Source: Protaetiibacter sp.
GTDB taxonomy: Bacteria > Actinomycetota > Actinomycetes > Actinomycetales > Microbacteriaceae
Length of the DNA: 64,000 nt
NCBI GenBank assembly: GCA_030150265.1
Contig: JASLGG010000025.1
Location: forward strand, 1-64,000
Direction: 5' to 3'
The position numbers and the translations under genes were made by a program. The notes under the pieces were generated by a model. That model did no database searches and was not told the origin of the DNA. It saw only the letters and a list, made by a program, of their open reading frames with translations. Below, piece after piece: positions 32,721-41,279 of this stretch (positions within the stretch are counted from its first letter, which is position 1; each line of letters starts with the position of its first letter).

Positions 32721-33502
32721 GGCGGCCGGGCCGCGGTCGGCTCGCCCCGCATCCCGCGCACGAGGTGCGTGCCGCCCGCGACCGCGGAGGGCATCACGAG
32801 CACCGCGCCGAGCGGCACGAGGTAGCACAGCTGCACGCCGAGGCCGAAGCCGAGGGCGCGCCAGCGGCTTGCCCGGAGCATCCGGCTGCGCTCCGCCGGG
32901 TCGGCGCCGCGCAGCTGGAACGGCTGCAGGGTGAACTCGCGCGCCACCACGAGCGCCGTGAACACGATGCCGAGCAGCGCCGCGAGCGGGGCGCCGATCA
33001 CCGGGATGAGGCTCACGAGCCCGATCGCGAGGCTGCCGAGCACCGAGCGCAGCACGATGCGCCCCATGTCGCCGAGCGAGCGCCAGAAGCCGAGCGACAC
33101 CGGATGCGCGACACCGCCGTACGCCTCCTCGGCGATGAGGCCGATGCGCTCGTAGAACGGCGCGCCGATCGTGAGCGCGAGCGCCGTGAACACCCGCGCC
33201 GAGAGGATGCCGGCCGTCACCACCAGGCCGGTCGCCACGAGCACCCGCAGCGAGGTGCGCCAGAACGGGTCCCACTCGCCGGCGAACGGCGTGATCGCCG
33301 CCGTGACCGGGTCGAGGAAGGCGATGAGCACCCCGATGCCGCCCGCGAGCACGACGCCCGCGAGCAGCGCCGGCAGCAGGCCGAGCAGCATGGTGCCCGG
33401 CCGCACCCGCCAGAACCCGAAGCCGGCGCCGAGCGAGGCGAATCCCGTGCCGAGCTCCGCGACCGCGCGGGCGATCGGCGAACGGGTGGCGGCATCCGGC
33501 AT
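32690..33502 (-). CDS. EI24-domain membrane protein
   Basis: 270 residues with about six membrane helices, including LLGLLPALLAGVVLAGGIGVLIAFL and IGLVSLIPVIGAPLAALLGI. The layout and the FxLQPFQLRGADPAERSRMLRASRW segment fit actinobacterial EI24/CysZ-like proteins of unknown substrate. ATG 33502 lies 7 nt after a TAGCCT box on the same strand, so it is probably leaderless; the frame is open further upstream but lies beyond the promoter. It overlaps plsC tail to tail by 31 bp. Confidence 0.82.
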   Translation of the reverse strand: MPDAATRSPIARAVAELGTGFASLGAGFGFWRVRPGTMLLGLLPALLAGVVLAGGIGVLIAFLDPVTAAITPFAGEWDPFWRTSLRVLVATGLVVTAGILSARVFTALALTIGAPFYERIGLIAEEAYGGVAHPVSLGFWRSLGDMGRIVLRSVLGSLAIGLVSLIPVIGAPLAALLGIVFTALVVAREFTLQPFQLRGADPAERSRMLRASRWRALGFGLGVQLCYLVPLGAVLVMPSAVAGGTHLVRGMRGEPTAARPPQEEKRPVSA

Positions 33503-33509
33503 GCCGTCC

Positions 33510-33515
33510 AGGCTA
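33510..33515 (-). promoter_or_regulatory. -10 box of the EI24-like gene
   Basis: TAGCCT on the minus strand, 7 nt before ATG at 33502; leaderless arrangement. The box sits in the last bases between this gene and the histidine kinase stop at 33513. Confidence 0.5.
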
Positions 33516-35495
33516 GCGAGCGGAGGCGCGGGAGTACGGAAGGGCCACGTCCACGCGCCAGCCTGACGGCATCGGCCCAAGCTGCACGGACCCGCCGAGC
33601 TCGTCGACGCGGTCGCGGAGCGATCGGATGCCGACGCCCGGCGTCCAGTCCGCCGCCGCGTGGCCGTCGTCCTCGATCGCGACCTTCAGCGTCACGTCGT
33701 CGCAGACGATCCGCACCCGCACCCCCGATCCGGTGGAATGCCGTTGGGCGTTGGCGAGCGCCTCGCCGACGATGCGGTACACGGCCGTCTCCATGGCGGG
33801 GGTCAGCGCCGGGGGCTCCGCGGGGAGGGCCAGCTCGACCGGCAGTCGCGCGGGGCCGCGCGCCCGTCGTTCGAGGCTCGCCCACACCCCGTCCTCCTCG
33901 AGCTCGAGCGGACGGAGCCCGTAGACGACGCGACGCACCTCGTCGAGGGCATGGCGCACCTCCTCGGCGGAGGCCGCCAGCAGCTCGTCGGAGGCGTCCG
34001 GGGCGTCACGCATGAGCTCGCGCGCCGCGTCGATGCGGAACGCGGTGCCCGCGAGAAGCGGGCCGAGCCCGTCGTGCAGTTCGCGGTGGAGAGCGGCCCG
34101 CTCGTGCTCGCGCGCCTCGACGGTCGCGGTCCGTGCGTCGCGGAGCTCCTCGCCCAGGCGATGCGCCCGGACCAGCAGGGCGATGGGCGTGGCGGTCAAC
34201 GCCAGCGTGCGACGGTCGTCGTCGTGCAGCCGCCGCTCCCCGGCTCGCAGCCCGATGCGCAGTCCGGCGTCCCCCGTGGAGAGCGGCATGGACGCCTGCG
34301 GTGCCTCGTCCTCGCCCCTCTCCACGGCGCCCGCGGCCACGGTCTCGCCGTCGACGGTCAGCTCGAGCCACGGCAGTCGGAGCGTCCCGCGCAGCTGCTC
34401 GAGCGCCGAGGCGACGTCGTCTCCCGGGCGCAGCTCCGCGCCGATCCGGGTCGCCGTCGTCGCCGGGTCCGCCCGTGCGCCGTAGAAGGCGCGGCCGACG
34501 ACGCGCTCCAGCATGCTCCGCAGCGGCGAGAACGCGAGAGCCACGACGATCGCCGCGACGATCGCGACCGAGCGGTCGGCGTCATCCGGCACCGCCCGTG
34601 AGGCGAGCGCGACGAGCGCCGCGTAGACGGCGACGACGACGGCGACCGCCAGGCCGTAGAGCACGGCTCGGTTGAGCACGAGCCGGATGTCGAGCAGCCG
34701 GTGCCGCAGGATCGCGATCGTGATCGCGACGGGGAGCAGCACGCTGCTGAGCAGCAGGATGATCGGGCCGTTCCCCGTCACCCAGCGCTGCACGTTGACC
34801 ACGACCATGAGGCCGACCGCGAGGATCAGCCACAGCAGCTGTCGTCGCGTGCGCTCGTCGCCTCGCACGTAGCGGACCACGAGCGCCGCGATCGCCACGA
34901 GCGTGCCGATCGTGGAGGGGATGCCCACGACGTTCGTGAGCCATTCCGGATAGCGCAGCCCGAAGGCGAAGACCGGCACGAGCGGAGGGAACGGCGGGAC
35001 GGTGGGCGTCGAGTTCGTCACGCTCACCACGAGCTGTGCCGCGACGCCCAGCAGGATCGCGGCGGCGGCGGCGCGCCAGAGCGGGCTGCGGGAGGGAAGA
35101 CGGCCATCGGGGAAGAGCAGCAGCGCGAGCCCGAACAGGCCGCCGAGCCCGAACACCCATCCCGAGACCGCGAGGGTGATCGCGAACCGCGCGGCCACCT
35201 CCGGCCAGCCCTCCTGAACGGCGTAGCTCGCGACCGCCGCGCCCACGGCGCTCGTGAGCTGTCCGAGGCCGGTGACGGCGAGCACGGCGCCGACCGGGTT
35301 GCGCGGCCGGAACGCCACGAGCAGCGAACCGCACAGCAGGAAGCCGACGCCCGTCACGAGGTTGGTGAGCAGGTAGCTCGACACGAACAGGGCGAGGTCC
35401 CATCCGGTGGCGAGCGCGGCCGTGATCGCCACGGCTCCGAGCGCGAGGCCGAGGAGCGTGGCGGCCGCCGAGGCGATCAGCCCGCCGCGGCTCAT
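33513..35495 (-). CDS. NarL-type sensor histidine kinase
   Basis: 660 residues. The N-terminal half has about eight to ten membrane helices and no large outer domain, so it probably senses a signal in or at the membrane. A cytoplasmic GAF-like stretch follows, then a HisKA_3 dimerisation helix with the phosphoacceptor in REHERAALHRELHDGLGPLLAG (His near 472) and an ATPase domain (EALANAQRHS, GVGIRSLRDRVDELGG). It starts at ATG 35495, overlapping the response-regulator stop by ATGA, so the pair is one operon. Confidence 0.92.
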   Translation of the reverse strand: MSRGGLIASAAATLLGLALGAVAITAALATGWDLALFVSSYLLTNLVTGVGFLLCGSLLVAFRPRNPVGAVLAVTGLGQLTSAVGAAVASYAVQEGWPEVAARFAITLAVSGWVFGLGGLFGLALLLFPDGRLPSRSPLWRAAAAAILLGVAAQLVVSVTNSTPTVPPFPPLVPVFAFGLRYPEWLTNVVGIPSTIGTLVAIAALVVRYVRGDERTRRQLLWLILAVGLMVVVNVQRWVTGNGPIILLLSSVLLPVAITIAILRHRLLDIRLVLNRAVLYGLAVAVVVAVYAALVALASRAVPDDADRSVAIVAAIVVALAFSPLRSMLERVVGRAFYGARADPATTATRIGAELRPGDDVASALEQLRGTLRLPWLELTVDGETVAAGAVERGEDEAPQASMPLSTGDAGLRIGLRAGERRLHDDDRRTLALTATPIALLVRAHRLGEELRDARTATVEAREHERAALHRELHDGLGPLLAGTAFRIDAARELMRDAPDASDELLAASAEEVRHALDEVRRVVYGLRPLELEEDGVWASLERRARGPARLPVELALPAEPPALTPAMETAVYRIVGEALANAQRHSTGSGVRVRIVCDDVTLKVAIEDDGHAAADWTPGVGIRSLRDRVDELGGSVQLGPMPSGWRVDVALPYSRASAR

Positions 35496-36142
35496 GGCTG
35501 CGCCCGTCCGAGGCCCGCGTCGCGGCCGCGGACGATCGCCTCGGCCCGCGTCGTGACGCCGAGCTTGCGGAACACCGCGGAGATGTGGTTGCCGACGGTC
35601 TTGTCGGCCATCTCGAGCCTTCTGCCGATGGCGGCGTTCGGCAGGCCCGCCGCGATCAGATCGAGGACCTCCCGCTCGCGGGCGGTGAGCTCGGGGAAGC
35701 GCAGGGCGGGCGCGGAGGCCCGGGCGAGCACCCGCGGGGCGATGCCGGGGCCGAGAACGGCCGACCCGCTGGCGACCGTCCGGATGGCGTGCTCGATCTC
35801 GGCGCGTTCGGCCCCCTTGAGGAGATAGCCGCGCGCGCCCGCGGCGAGCGCATCGCCGACGAGCGCATCCTCGTCGTACATCGTGAGCACGAGAACCGCG
35901 ACCCCGGGGTACCCCGTGACGATCCGCCGCGTCGCCTCGACGCCGTCGACGCCGGGCATGCGGAGGTCCATCACCACCACGTCCGGACGCGACAGCGCCA
36001 CCTCGCGGACCGCTTCGCCCCCCGTGCCGACCTCGCCCACCACCTCGACCCCCGGCAGCGTGCCGAGCAGCGCGATGAGCCCGCCGCGGACGACCGGGTG
36101 GTCGTCGGCCACGAGCACGCGCACGGTGTCCCGAGGGTTCAC
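35492..36142 (-). CDS. NarL/LuxR-family response regulator
   Basis: 216 residues. Receiver domain with VLVADDHPVVR, phosphoacceptor in VVVMDLRMPGVDG and Lys in YLLKGAE. The C-terminal LuxR helix-turn-helix reads LTAREREVLDLIAAGLPNAAI, then KTVGNHISAVFRKLGV. Start GTG 36142 is 6 nt after CAAGAT on the same strand, a leaderless arrangement. It is the first gene of the operon with the kinase and diverges from two membrane-protein genes, which may be its targets. Confidence 0.93.
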   Translation of the reverse strand: MNPRDTVRVLVADDHPVVRGGLIALLGTLPGVEVVGEVGTGGEAVREVALSRPDVVVMDLRMPGVDGVEATRRIVTGYPGVAVLVLTMYDEDALVGDALAAGARGYLLKGAERAEIEHAIRTVASGSAVLGPGIAPRVLARASAPALRFPELTAREREVLDLIAAGLPNAAIGRRLEMADKTVGNHISAVFRKLGVTTRAEAIVRGRDAGLGRAQP

Positions 36143-36320
36143 GCTCTCATCTTGCCGCGACGCGTGCCGCGACGGGTGGGGGCCTGCCCCCAGCCGCACC
36201 GGGAAGGCGGCGCGGATCCTCCCGCGGTCGTGGGGGAGGGACCTCATGCCCGGTGGGGGTGCGCGCAGCCAATCTCGGGAGCGCGTCGCACGGACGACGC
36301 CCCTAGCGAAGGAGCAGAAG
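36143..36320. promoter_or_regulatory. divergent control region between regulator and membrane-protein genes
   Basis: It holds the minus-strand -10 CAAGAT (36154-36149) and an imperfect palindrome, GGGGC-CT-GCCCC (36179-36190), close to it. On the plus side GAAGGAG (36308-36314) is the RBS of the first membrane-protein gene. The palindrome is a candidate site for the response regulator. Confidence 0.4.
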
Positions 36321-36713
36321 ATGGCGGATGCGGTGATCCCGGGCGGCTGGCGCCCGGGTCTGGTGCGCACCGGGGTGGTGATCGCCCTCGTGCTGTCGAT
36401 CGCGGCGGCGGTGCCCGCCGTGATGGTCGGGTTCGACGGCAGCGGGTGGGATGGGGTGGTGATCGCCGTCGCGGTGCTCTCGGCCGGCACGGCGCTCGCG
36501 ACGCTCGTGCTCGCGTGGTGGGCCTGGAGGGGCGTCCGTCCCGCGGCCCTCGCGATCGCGGTGCTGCAGCTCGTGGGCGTTCTGCCGGCGCTCCCGGCCT
36601 TCTTCCTTCCCGCGGACGAGGTCGGCGGAGCGATCCTGTTCGCGTCGGCCGGCATCCTCGCGAACGTGCTGGCGGCCGCGCTGATCCTCTTCGGCCTGAG
36701 GGGGCGCTCGTGA
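36321..36713 (+). CDS. small four-helix membrane protein
   Basis: 130 residues, almost all hydrophobic: four helices, beginning LVRTGVVIALVLSIAAAVPAVM and ending ILANVLAAALILFGL. The second loop carries WWAWRGVRP. No family was recognised. ATG 36321 follows a strong GAAGGAG. Its stop overlaps the next start by GTGA, and the two-component operon diverges from it, so expression under that system is plausible. Confidence 0.75.
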   Translation: MADAVIPGGWRPGLVRTGVVIALVLSIAAAVPAVMVGFDGSGWDGVVIAVAVLSAGTALATLVLAWWAWRGVRPAALAIAVLQLVGVLPALPAFFLPADEVGGAILFASAGILANVLAAALILFGLRGRS

Positions 36714-37393
36714 GCGCGCCGGCCGTGCAGGCGGTGAAGACGCCCCGCGACCTGCGTCGCGCGGGACGATGGCTGGCGGCCGTGCTGATGCCGCTCGGCC
36801 CGGCGATCGTGGCGGTGCTGCAGCTGCTGAGCCCCCGTGGCGGACCGGCGATCGCCGCACAGCTGGAGCTCGTTCAGGCGCTCCAGCCGCTCGGGCTGCT
36901 CGCGGGCTTCATCCTGCTGCCGGGCGCGGTCGCGGCGCTGCGGATGGCGCGCCGCATCCGTCCGGTGCTGACCGCCTGGGCGACCGGTTTCCTGGTGCCC
37001 GGGCTCCTCGCCATGTCGATGCTCGCGCTCGGCGATATCGCGGTCGTGACCCTCATCGCGCGCGGCTGGGACCCCGTCGAGGCATACGCCTTCACCGACG
37101 AGATGGGTGCGACCGTCCCGGCGTCGTTCGTGCTGCTGTTCGTGTTCGTGGTCGGGCACATCGTGGGCACGGTGCTGCTCGGGATCCTCGCGGGGCTCGC
37201 ACGCCTCGTCCCTGCCGTGGTCGCCGTGCTCCTCGCCGCGTCGCAGCCGCTCCACGTCGTGTCGGGAGTGCTCGGCAGTCCCGTGCTCGACTGCGTGGCG
37301 TGGGGGCTGACCGCCACGGGGATGGCGTTCCTGTCGCTGCGTCTGCTGAGGACGCCCGACGACGAGTGGGATCTGCCGCCGCGAGCGCGATGA
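36710..37393 (+). CDS. multi-helix membrane protein of unknown function
   Basis: 227 residues with six predicted membrane helices (WLAAVLMPLGPAIVAVL, GLLAGFILLPGAVAAL, FVLLFVFVVGHIVGTVLLGIL among them). The loop RGWDPVEAYAFTDEMGATVP between helices is the only notable hydrophilic part. GTG 36710 overlaps the previous stop. No family is recognised; with the preceding gene it probably forms a membrane complex. Confidence 0.75.
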   Translation: MSAPAVQAVKTPRDLRRAGRWLAAVLMPLGPAIVAVLQLLSPRGGPAIAAQLELVQALQPLGLLAGFILLPGAVAALRMARRIRPVLTAWATGFLVPGLLAMSMLALGDIAVVTLIARGWDPVEAYAFTDEMGATVPASFVLLFVFVVGHIVGTVLLGILAGLARLVPAVVAVLLAASQPLHVVSGVLGSPVLDCVAWGLTATGMAFLSLRLLRTPDDEWDLPPRAR

Positions 37394-37442
37394 CGTGACG
37401 CGCCCGGCCCCGGATCGTACGGGGCCGGGCATACGGATGCGC

Positions 37443-37448
37443 GAGAAT
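37443..37448 (+). promoter_or_regulatory. -10 box of gpsA
   Basis: GAGAAT, 6 nt before the GTG at 37455; leaderless arrangement. Confidence 0.5.
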
Positions 37449-37454
37449 GGTCGG

Positions 37455-38480
37455 GTGAGTTCCGACGAGGGCGCCGAGCCGCGGCGCGTGGCCGTGCTCG
37501 GTGCCGGATCGTGGGGCACCACCTTCGCGAAGATCCTGGCCGACGGCGGGTCGCGGGTGTCGCTCTGGGCGAGGCGGCCGGAGCTGGCCCGCGAGATCAT
37601 GCAGTCGCACCGCAACTCCGACTACCTCCCGGGCATCAACCTGCCGCCCAGCCTCGCGGCGTCGAGCCGGCTGCCCGAGGTGCTCGAGGGCGCCGAGCAG
37701 GTGTACCTCTCGGTGCCGAGCCAGTCGCTGCGCGAGAACCTGCGGATCGTGCGCGAGCTGATCCCGGACGCCGTGCCGATCGTGTCGCTCATGAAGGGCG
37801 TCGAGAAGGGCACCCGCTACCGGATGAGCGAGGTCATCGAGCAGGAGCTCGAGGTGGGGCCGGAGCGCATCGCCGTCGTGTCGGGCCCCAACCTCGCGCT
37901 CGAGATCGCCAAGGAGCAGCCGACGGCGGCGGTCGTGTCGTCCTCGAGTCTCGACACGGCATCCGAGGTGGCGCTGCTCGCCCGCAACCCCTACTTCCGC
38001 TCCTTCGTCAACACGGATGTCATCGGCACCGAGTTCGGCGGGGTGCTCAAGAACCTCATCGCGGTGGCGATCGGCATCGTCGACGGCGTCGGCTACGGCG
38101 AGAACACCAAGGCGTCGATCATCACGCGCGGTCTCGTCGAGATGACCGACTTCGCGGTCGCCTTCGGCGCGCGCCCCGAGACGCTCTCGGGCCTCGCGGG
38201 TCTCGGCGACCTCATCGCGACGTGCGAGTCCTCGCTCTCGCGCAACAACACCGCGGGCCGCCTGCTCGGCCAGGGCTACGCCTACCAGGAGGTCATCGCG
38301 CAGATGAACCAGACGGCCGAGGGGCTCTCCTCCGTCGCGCCGATCCTGGAGCTCGCGGCCTCGCGCGGCGTCGAGATGCCGATCGTGGGACAGGTGGCGG
38401 AGGTGCTGGCGGGTACGCTGAACCCGCGGGACATCGCCCCGCACCTCACGACCGACACCGACGTGCCGCAGGGCGAATGA
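37455..38480 (+). CDS. gpsA: NAD(P)-dependent glycerol-3-phosphate dehydrogenase
   Basis: 341 residues. It reduces dihydroxyacetone phosphate to sn-glycerol 3-phosphate for phospholipid synthesis. Rossmann motif VAVLGAGSWGTTFAKIL, then SLMKGVEKGT, VSGPNLALEI, GVLKNLIAVAIGI and GLGDLIATCES are all typical. GTG 37455 is 6 nt after a GAGAAT box and no RBS is present, so the leaderless start is preferred to the frame's earlier extension. ddl follows immediately. Confidence 0.96.
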   Translation: MSSDEGAEPRRVAVLGAGSWGTTFAKILADGGSRVSLWARRPELAREIMQSHRNSDYLPGINLPPSLAASSRLPEVLEGAEQVYLSVPSQSLRENLRIVRELIPDAVPIVSLMKGVEKGTRYRMSEVIEQELEVGPERIAVVSGPNLALEIAKEQPTAAVVSSSSLDTASEVALLARNPYFRSFVNTDVIGTEFGGVLKNLIAVAIGIVDGVGYGENTKASIITRGLVEMTDFAVAFGARPETLSGLAGLGDLIATCESSLSRNNTAGRLLGQGYAYQEVIAQMNQTAEGLSSVAPILELAASRGVEMPIVGQVAEVLAGTLNPRDIAPHLTTDTDVPQGE

Positions 38481-38509
38481 CCCGCGGCCGTCCCCATCCC
38501 GGAGGCCGC

Positions 38510-39592
38510 ATGATCCGCGTCGCACTGCTGTTCGGCGGGCGCTCGAGCGAGCACGGCATCTCGTGCGCGACCGCGGCGGGCGTGCTCGCCGCGATCGACC
38601 GCGAGCGCTTCGAGGTGGTGCCGATCGGCGTCACGCGCCAGGGTGCCTGGACGCTGCAGCCCGACGACCCCGAGCGCTTCGCGCTGCGCGCCGAGCTGCC
38701 GCGGGTCGACGACAACGGCACGCGCGTGCGGCTGCCGGATGCGGCGGGCTCGCGCGAGTGGACGCTCGTCTCCGCCGACGGCGTGGAGAGCTCGCTCGGC
38801 GACATCGACGTGGTCTTCCCGATCCTGCACGGCCGCTTCGGCGAGGACGGCACGGTGCAGGGCGAGCTCGAGCTGCTGGACGTGCCCTACGTCGGCAACG
38901 GCGTGCTCGCCTCCGCGCTCGCGATGGACAAGCACATGACGAAGGCCGTGCTGTCGGCGGCGGGCATCGACGTCGCGCCGGGGGTCACGCTCACGCCGGC
39001 GCGCTGGGAGGGGCAGCGCGAGCTGTTCGAGCGCCGCATCCGGGCCCTCGGACTGCCGGTGTTCGTGAAGCCCTCGCGCGCCGGGTCGTCGGTGGGCGTC
39101 ACCAGGGTCGCCGACTGGTCGGAGCTCGACGCGGCCGTCGAGATCGCGTTCGCGGAGGACGGCACGGTGCTCGTCGAGGCGGCCGTCGTGGGCCGCGAGG
39201 TGGAGTGCGCCGTGCTCGAGGGGCGCGACGGGGGAGCCCCCCGGGTGAGCGTCGCGGGCGAGATCGTGGTGACCGGCCGCGAGTTCTACGACTTCGAGGC
39301 GAAGTACCTCGACCCGGACGCCGCGCAGCTCATCTGCCCCGCGGAGCTCGGCGACGGCGAGCTCGCCGAGATGCAGCGGATCGCGGGGCGCGCCTTCGAG
39401 GCGATCGGCGGCGCGGGCCTCGCGCGCGTCGACTTCTTCCTCTCGGGCGAGGGCTTCGTCGTCAACGAGATCAACACGATGCCCGGCTTCACGCCCATCT
39501 CGATGTTCCCGAGCTGCTGGCAGGCGAGCGGGCTCGCGTATCCGGAGCTCATCACGGAGCTGCTCGAGCTGGGGCTCGCCGCGCAGCGCTGA
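38510..39592 (+). CDS. ddl: D-alanine--D-alanine ligase
   Basis: 360 residues. It makes D-Ala-D-Ala for peptidoglycan precursors. Motifs: VALLFGGRSSEHGIS, FPILHGRFGEDGTVQG, KPSRAGSSVGVTRV, and the C-terminal ATP-grasp signature FVVNEINTMPGFTPISMFP. The Tyr in EFYDFEAKYL is that of D-Ala-D-Ala rather than D-Ala-D-Lac ligases. ATG 38510 with GGAGG 4 nt upstream is preferred; an earlier ATG at 38477 overlaps gpsA by ATGA and would add 11 residues. Either way it is coupled to gpsA. Confidence 0.95.
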   Translation: MIRVALLFGGRSSEHGISCATAAGVLAAIDRERFEVVPIGVTRQGAWTLQPDDPERFALRAELPRVDDNGTRVRLPDAAGSREWTLVSADGVESSLGDIDVVFPILHGRFGEDGTVQGELELLDVPYVGNGVLASALAMDKHMTKAVLSAAGIDVAPGVTLTPARWEGQRELFERRIRALGLPVFVKPSRAGSSVGVTRVADWSELDAAVEIAFAEDGTVLVEAAVVGREVECAVLEGRDGGAPRVSVAGEIVVTGREFYDFEAKYLDPDAAQLICPAELGDGELAEMQRIAGRAFEAIGGAGLARVDFFLSGEGFVVNEINTMPGFTPISMFPSCWQASGLAYPELITELLELGLAAQR

Positions 39593-39654
39593 CGCTGCCG
39601 CCGCATCCGCTGCTGCTGCTGCATCCGCCGCTGCTGCCTTGTGCTGCGGCCCGG

Positions 39655-39759
39655 GCGGCGCACCTGTCATGTGGCGGGAGCAACTACTCCCGCCGCATGG
39701 GCGCTTCGCCGCCCGGTCCCGCGGCTTCTCCCGCCACGGGTGCGCCTGCTCCCGCCGCT
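39655..39759. repeat. ~105-bp hairpin repeat element, copy A
   Basis: Aligns over its full 105 bp, in inverted orientation, with 41420-41524. It contains a perfect stem GGCGGGAG (39673-39680), loop CAACTA, CTCCCGCC (39687-39694), identical between the copies. Two more CTCCCGCC boxes follow at 39728 and 39750. It fills the gap between ddl and the convergent DUF3515 gene. Confidence 0.75.
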
Positions 39760-40262
39760 CAGCCGCCGAAGCCCTCGCCGGAGTCGATGCGGTCGGCGTC
39801 CGAGAGGTCGGTGCACTCGTGGCCGTTCGGCCGCGTGTAGGAGACGGCGCGGGCGAGGTCCATGAGCGCGGGGGTGGCGCCGACCGCCTTCGTGTCGACG
39901 ACGACGTCGATCGCGGGCTCGCGTCCGTAGCTCGTGAGCACGTAGCTGGGTGCGGCGTCGCCGTTCACGAGCCAGTAGATGCCGTCGACCTGGATGCAGC
40001 GCTGCGTGGACGCGCTCGGCACCTCCACGCCGCAGTACAGCAGCACCGACGGCGGCGAACCCCAGGCGCCCGTGGCCTGCGCGTTCGTCTCGCGGCGCGT
40101 CTCGCCGGCGACGGTGTCGGGGAGCCGCACCGTGACATCCGCGCAACCGGGATTGTTGGCGTCGGAGGCCGCCTCGAGCGGCACCGTCGACGAGCAGGCG
40201 CCGAGCGTCACCGCGAGCGCGGCCGCGGCGGTGGCGGAGACGACGGCTCGGGCGATGCGCAC
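39759..40262 (-). CDS. DUF3515 lipoprotein
   Basis: 167 residues. Lipoprotein signal with lipobox LGAC (about Cys23), then a small domain with three further Cys (PGCADVTVRLP, LYCGVEVP, QRCIQVDGIYWL, HECTDLSD). This is the actinobacterial DUF3515 family, often adjacent to thiL and ddl as here. Function unknown. Start GTG 40262 lies 5 nt after a TAGCCT box shared in part with the divergent thiL promoter. Its stop lies at the edge of repeat element A. Confidence 0.88.
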   Translation of the reverse strand: MRIARAVVSATAAAALAVTLGACSSTVPLEAASDANNPGCADVTVRLPDTVAGETRRETNAQATGAWGSPPSVLLYCGVEVPSASTQRCIQVDGIYWLVNGDAAPSYVLTSYGREPAIDVVVDTKAVGATPALMDLARAVSYTRPNGHECTDLSDADRIDSGEGFGG

Positions 40263-40267
40263 GCTCC

Positions 40268-40277
40268 AGGCTAACCT
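40268..40277. promoter_or_regulatory. overlapping divergent -10 boxes of DUF3515 gene and thiL
   Basis: Plus strand TAACCT (40272-40277) is 6 nt before thiL ATG. Minus strand TAGCCT (40273-40268) is 5 nt before the DUF3515 GTG. They share bases 40272-40273 inside a near-palindrome, ccaggctaacctgg. Both messages would be leaderless and their start codons lie only 22 bp apart. Confidence 0.6.
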
Positions 40278-40283
40278 GGCCCG

Positions 40284-41279
40284 ATGGGGCAGGGGCACAG
40301 CGCGGCGGACGAGACCCTCGGCTCCCTGGGCGAGGGCGCGGTGCTGCGCCGCATCTTCCCGCGGCTGCCGGATGCGGCATCCGCCCTGCTCGGACCGGGC
40401 GACGACGCCGCGGTGGTCTCCGCGCCGGACGGCCGCTTCGTCGTGACGACCGACACGCTCGTGCACGGGCCCGACTTCCGGCTGGCCTGGTCGAGCGCGT
40501 TCCAGCTCGGGTGGAAGGCGGCGGCCACCAATCTCTCCGACGTCGCGGCGATGGGCGCCCGGCCGACGGCCCTCGTGGTGGCGCTCGTGGCGCCGGCGGC
40601 GACCCCCGTCGCCTGGCTGGAGGCCCTCGCCGACGGCCTCCGCGAGGCGTGCGCCGAGCTCGCGCCCGGATGCGGGGTGGTGGGGGGCGACCTCTCGGTC
40701 TCCGACACGCTCACGGTCGCGGTGACCGCCTTCGGCGACCTCGAGGGCCGGCGCCCGGTGCTCCGCGCGGGCGCCCGGCCGGGTGACATCGTCACGGTCA
40801 GCGGTGAGCTCGGTCTCGCCGCCCGCGGCCTCGAGCTGCTCTTCGCGCGCGGGACGGATGCCGCGGGCGAGCCGTCGGCGTCGGCCGCGGCCGCGCTGCG
40901 CCCCGCCTTCGACCGCGAGCTCGATGCGCAGCTGACGCCGCGCCCGCCGATCGGCTCGGGTGTCGAGGCGGCGCTCGCCGGGGCCACCGCGATGATGGAC
41001 GTGAGCGACGGCCTCGCGCTCGACGCGCGCCGGCTCGCCGAGGCCTCGGGCGTCGTGCTCGAGCTGTCCGCGGATGCGGTCGGCTCGCTGCTCGCGCTCA
41101 CCGGCGGCGAGGACCACGCGCTGCTCGCGACGTTCCCGCCGGGCGTGCCCCCGGCATCCGGCTTCCGCCCGATCGGCGTCGTGCGTGCGGGCGAGCCGCA
41201 GCTGCTCGTCGACGGCCGCCCCTTCGACGCCCGCGGCGGCTGGGACCCCTACGCCGACTGGGACGGCCGCGCGGGCTGA
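40284..41279 (+). CDS. thiL: thiamine-monophosphate kinase
   Basis: 331 residues. It phosphorylates thiamine monophosphate to the diphosphate cofactor. PurM-like fold motifs: LLGPGDDAAVV, TTDTLVHGPDF, KAAATNLSDVAAMGARP, GGDLSVSD and MMDVSDGLALDARRL. ATG 40284 is 6 nt after TAACCT with no RBS. Length is typical. It diverges from the DUF3515 gene; ThiL and DUF3515 genes are often neighbours in actinobacteria. Confidence 0.95.
   Translation: MGQGHSAADETLGSLGEGAVLRRIFPRLPDAASALLGPGDDAAVVSAPDGRFVVTTDTLVHGPDFRLAWSSAFQLGWKAAATNLSDVAAMGARPTALVVALVAPAATPVAWLEALADGLREACAELAPGCGVVGGDLSVSDTLTVAVTAFGDLEGRRPVLRAGARPGDIVTVSGELGLAARGLELLFARGTDAAGEPSASAAAALRPAFDRELDAQLTPRPPIGSGVEAALAGATAMMDVSDGLALDARRLAEASGVVLELSADAVGSLLALTGGEDHALLATFPPGVPPASGFRPIGVVRAGEPQLLVDGRPFDARGGWDPYADWDGRAG

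Noticed and set aside
39593..39655. A small gene after ddl
   Set aside because: The stretch is a run of ctg/gct triplets with no start and RBS pair; it is a simple-sequence spacer.
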